Of a stretch of 9,232 nt of DNA, positions 7,143-9,232 are shown piece after piece. Where the stretch lies: positions 1-9,232 of the forward strand of contig JARFRL010000198.1 in assembly GCA_029287275.1 (NCBI GenBank). The letters run 5' to 3'. Position 1 is the stretch's first letter; each line of letters begins with the position of its first letter. A program made the position numbers and the translations under genes. Source of the stretch: Pontiella desulfatans. GTDB lineage: Bacteria > Verrucomicrobiota > Kiritimatiellia > Kiritimatiellales > Pontiellaceae. The notes below the pieces were generated by a model. That model had not been told where the DNA came from and did no database searches. It saw nothing but the letters and a program-made list of their open reading frames with translations.

Positions 7143-8225
7143 ATGACCAAACCTCAGATTTCCAGTGGCGCCGACTACGCGCCGACCGCCGAAGCCACGA
7201 ACGTGGTTGAACCGGGCGAATTCGTATTCGCCTCCGCGTTTCTCGACCACGGGCACATCCATGGACAAACCAACGGACTGAAAGACGCCGGCGGCACGTT
7301 GAAGTGGGTATTCGATCCCGACCCGGCACGCGTCGCGGCGTTCGTGGAAAAGAATCCCGAAGTTCAGGTGGCGGAATCCTACGCCCAAATTCTGGACGAT
7401 CCCGAAATCCAAATGGTCGCGGCCGCGGCGGTTCCCTCCGAACGCGCCGAGATCGGGTTTCAGGCCCTGCGCGCCGGAAAGGATTATTTCACCGACAAAT
7501 CGCCCTTCACCACCCTCGCGCAGCTCGCCGCCGCCCGAACGCTGGTCGCGGAAACCGGCCGCCGATACATGGTGTATTACAGCGAGCGCCTGCACAACGA
7601 GGCGGGCATGAAAGCCGGCGAACTCATCGCCAACGGCGCGATCGGCAAGGTGCTGCAGGTGATCAATCTAGCGCCGCATCGCCTCGCGAAATCAACCCGT
7701 CCGGACTGGTTTTTCGACAAGGAAAAGTATGGCGGAATTCTGACCGATATCGGGTCGCACCAGTTCGAGCAGTTTCTTTCCTACACCGGCGCGAAAGACG
7801 CCACCATTAATTTCGCCCGCGTCGAGAACTTCAATAATCCGGACCAACCGGGGCTGGAGGATTTCGGCGAGGCCTCGCTGACCGCGGACAACGGCGCGTC
7901 GTTCTATTGCCGCGTCGATTGGTTCACTCCGGACGGCTCGGCCAGCTGGGGCGACGGCCGCACCTTCGTGGTCGGCACCGAGGGCACCCTCGAAGCGCGG
8001 AAATACATGGACGTGGCCCGCGCCGCGCCCGCCAGCAAGATTTTCCTGGTGACCGGAACGCAAGAGCGCGAAATCGATTGCTTGAACCACACCGGGTTCC
8101 CCATCTTCGGCGAACTGATCCTCGATTGCCTGAACCGGACCGAAAACGCGATGACGCAAGAGCACGCCTTCAAAGCGGCCGAGCTTTCGCTGGAAGCCCA
8201 GCGGATCGCCGATCAAGTTCGATAA
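7143..8225 (+). CDS. Gfo/Idh/MocA family protein with eroded nucleotide-binding motif
   Basis: This 360-residue protein follows the Gfo/Idh/MocA plan, but its N-terminal motifs deviate. In place of the glycine-rich G-x-G-x-x-G loop it has A-S-A-F-L-D-H-G-H-I-H-G (residues 30-41), and the E-K-P motif is replaced by D-K-S-P (118-121). The second-domain signature is kept: G-G-I-L-T-D-I-G-S-H-Q with His206. A stretch of about 25 residues precedes the first beta-strand. It resembles the subgroup of Gfo/Idh proteins containing A-P-H-R-L and P-D-W-F-F motifs (here residues 178-182 and 188-192) as known from rhizobia and many environmental bacteria; the substrate of that subgroup is not known to me. 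Starting 10 bases after the preceding family member with only a weak A/G-rich ribosome site, it is probably co-transcribed. It may be a partner subunit or a variant dehydrogenase. The TAA stop is part of the A-tract that forms the U-tract of the opposing terminator. Confidence 0.85.
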   Translation: MTKPQISSGADYAPTAEATNVVEPGEFVFASAFLDHGHIHGQTNGLKDAGGTLKWVFDPDPARVAAFVEKNPEVQVAESYAQILDDPEIQMVAAAAVPSERAEIGFQALRAGKDYFTDKSPFTTLAQLAAARTLVAETGRRYMVYYSERLHNEAGMKAGELIANGAIGKVLQVINLAPHRLAKSTRPDWFFDKEKYGGILTDIGSHQFEQFLSYTGAKDATINFARVENFNNPDQPGLEDFGEASLTADNGASFYCRVDWFTPDGSASWGDGRTFVVGTEGTLEARKYMDVARAAPASKIFLVTGTQEREIDCLNHTGFPIFGELILDCLNRTENAMTQEHAFKAAELSLEAQRIADQVR

Positions 8226-8253
8226 AAAAAGGGACGGCTCGATGAGCCGTCCC
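8224..8253 (-). terminator. Intrinsic terminator of the minus-strand gene
   Basis: A perfect 10-bp stem, GGGACGGCTC (8231-8240) with GAGCCGTCCC (8244-8253), closes a three-base loop. On the minus strand it is followed directly by seven T residues (complement of 8224-8230), the classical Rho-independent form, 28 bases after the stop of the minus-strand oxidoreductase. On the plus strand there is no T-tract after the stem, so it is directional. Its U-tract overlaps the last bases of the convergent plus-strand gene. Confidence 0.9.
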
Positions 8254-8263
8254 GGAAATCTTC

Positions 8264-8279
8264 ATGGCGATACCGCCAT
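8264..8279 (-). other. Small hairpin between stop codon and terminator
   Basis: ATGGCG (8264-8269) and CGCCAT (8274-8279) form a 6-bp stem with a four-base loop, ending just two bases before the stop codon of the minus-strand gene. It has no T-tract, so it is not itself a terminator; it may protect the 3' end of the mRNA or be incidental. Confidence 0.4.
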
Positions 8280-8281
8280 CG

Positions 8282-9232
8282 TTAGATTTTATAATACTGC
8301 TCCCAGCCCTTCCGAACCTCATCTTTGAGCAGGCTGTTGGCCACCTTGTTGTTGGTGATTTGATTCGTGGCGCGGTCAAATTCAAACTCGCCGCCCAGAC
8401 GCTGGGCAATACAGCCGAGGTTAAACATCTGGCACAGCGGTCCACCCACCGAGAACGGCGAGCGGGTCTGTTCTTCGCCCAGCACCGCGTTTACAAAGTT
8501 TTCCGAATGGTCGGAATGTTTCCCGTATTCCTTGGAGATTTTTCCGGATTTCAGCAGATCACGGAATTTTTCATAGGGAATGATCTGTAACGTATCGGAG
8601 TGGTGTCCGCCCATGAAGACATGGTCCTTGGCATAGATGAATTTACCCGGAGCCACCGGTTTCCGGTCGCCCAGTTCTTTCGGAACCGGGGGCTTATTGC
8701 CGGCACCGTCATACCAATCGATATCCATGGCCGGCATGCCGTCGCGTTCCGGAAACTGGAAATTGATGATCGAAGCCAACGGGAAAATATAATCATTCCG
8801 GCCCTCGAGTTTTTTGGCGGAAACCTTTTCGGGCAGGTCCAGCTCCAGGAACTCGTGAATGGTATCCAGAATATGGGCGCCCCAGTCACCGAAACAACCG
8901 GTGCCGAACTGGTGCCAGCCGCGCCAGTTTCCATAGTGAAGTTTTCCGCTGAAGTCATGATGCGTTGCCGTGGTTCCGAGCCAGACGTCCCAATCAATTC
9001 CTTCCGGCAGTTTATCAGCAGCCGGGAATCCGGCCACTTCGCCCCATCCGTGCCAGCGGCGATTGTTGTTCATGTGGGCGTCCACATGCGTAACATCCTT
9101 AATAATGCCTGCATCCTTCCAGGCCTTGAACTGGAAATAGTTTGCGCCGGAATGGCCCTGGTTGCCCATCTGGGTGACCACGCCATATTTCTTTTCCGCC
9201 CGGATCAACAGTTCATTCTCCAGAAAAGTACG
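8282..9232 (-). CDS. Gfo/Idh/MocA family oxidoreductase, N-terminus outside the window
   Basis: The 316 visible residues are the C-terminal part of a Gfo/Idh/MocA protein. The frame stays open to the right edge (R-T-F-L-E-N-E-L at 9232-9209), so the TTG at 9208 is not the start, and the Rossmann loop and E-K-P motif lie off-window. Family features seen are Y-G-V-V-T-Q-M-G-N-Q-G-H-S near the edge, F-G-D-W-G-A-H-I-L-D with the conserved His codon at 8873-8875, and a C-terminus with F-D-R-A-T-N-Q-I-T-N and K-G-W-E-Q-Y-Y-K. That tail is characteristic of large Gfo/Idh/MocA expansions in Planctomycetota, Lentisphaerota and Kiritimatiellota, many of them exported. Codon choice differs from the genes to the left: Ala is mostly GCC/GCT/GCA rather than GCG, with more ATT, AAA and GAT. 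The gene converges on the preceding pair and ends at its own intrinsic terminator. Confidence 0.9.
   Translation of the reverse strand, partial: RTFLENELLIRAEKKYGVVTQMGNQGHSGANYFQFKAWKDAGIIKDVTHVDAHMNNNRRWHGWGEVAGFPAADKLPEGIDWDVWLGTTATHHDFSGKLHYGNWRGWHQFGTGCFGDWGAHILDTIHEFLELDLPEKVSAKKLEGRNDYIFPLASIINFQFPERDGMPAMDIDWYDGAGNKPPVPKELGDRKPVAPGKFIYAKDHVFMGGHHSDTLQIIPYEKFRDLLKSGKISKEYGKHSDHSENFVNAVLGEEQTRSPFSVGGPLCQMFNLGCIAQRLGGEFEFDRATNQITNNKVANSLLKDEVRKGWEQYYKI

Noticed and set aside
5963..7150. Long minus-strand open frame opposite the first oxidoreductase
   Set aside because: Same codon-bias shadow. The plus-strand frame has a full set of Gfo/Idh/MocA motifs.

Overview
The window reads as a stretch of a GC-rich Gram-negative bacterial chromosome, probably from an uncultured lineage of the Planctomycetes-Verrucomicrobia-Lentisphaerae kind. 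This rests on exported proteins with Sec signal peptides, a large DUF3857/transglutaminase-like protein, and three Gfo/Idh/MocA oxidoreductases. The last of these has a C-terminal half of the type I associate with Lentisphaerota, Kiritimatiellota and Planctomycetota. The assignment is a family-resemblance inference, not a measurement. No RNA genes, insertion sequences, CRISPR arrays or phage genes were seen.

Layout. (1) Positions 3-767: the 3' part of an unrecognised gene whose frame is already open at the left edge, with two copies of a roughly 65-residue module. (2) Positions 878-4636: a giant secreted-type protein built as a full-length internal duplication of [DUF3857 + transglutaminase fold]. 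The first copy keeps the Cys-His-Asp triad and the second has lost all three residues. Its signal peptide, directly after a good Shine-Dalgarno/ATG, is interrupted by two adjacent in-frame TAG codons, so the longest uninterrupted frame only begins at an internal GTG (1022). (3) Positions 4690-5241 and 5245-5916: an exported SOUL-type heme-binding protein and a free-standing class I glutamine amidotransferase, separated by 3 bases. With only 53 bases between them and the large gene, all three could be one operon. (4) Positions 5987-7132 and 7143-8225: two Gfo/Idh/MocA oxidoreductases, 10 bases apart, behind a plausible sigma-70-like promoter at 5936-5964. The first looks catalytically intact and the second has an eroded NAD-binding motif. 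(5) Positions 8282-9232, minus strand: a third Gfo/Idh/MocA protein, truncated by the right edge, converging on the previous pair and ended by a strong intrinsic terminator at 8224-8253.

The two forward oxidoreductases probably act in one carbohydrate (sugar, inositol or sugar-acid) oxidation pathway; the substrate cannot be read from sequence. The minus-strand gene uses visibly different codons from everything to its left, which suggests different ancestry.

The 110 bases from 768 to 877 hold the ribosome-binding site of the large gene and no convincing terminator or promoter. The most unusual points are the tandem amber codons inside an otherwise intact signal peptide and the active/dead duplicated transglutaminase protein. 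I did not see a clearly new multi-gene system.
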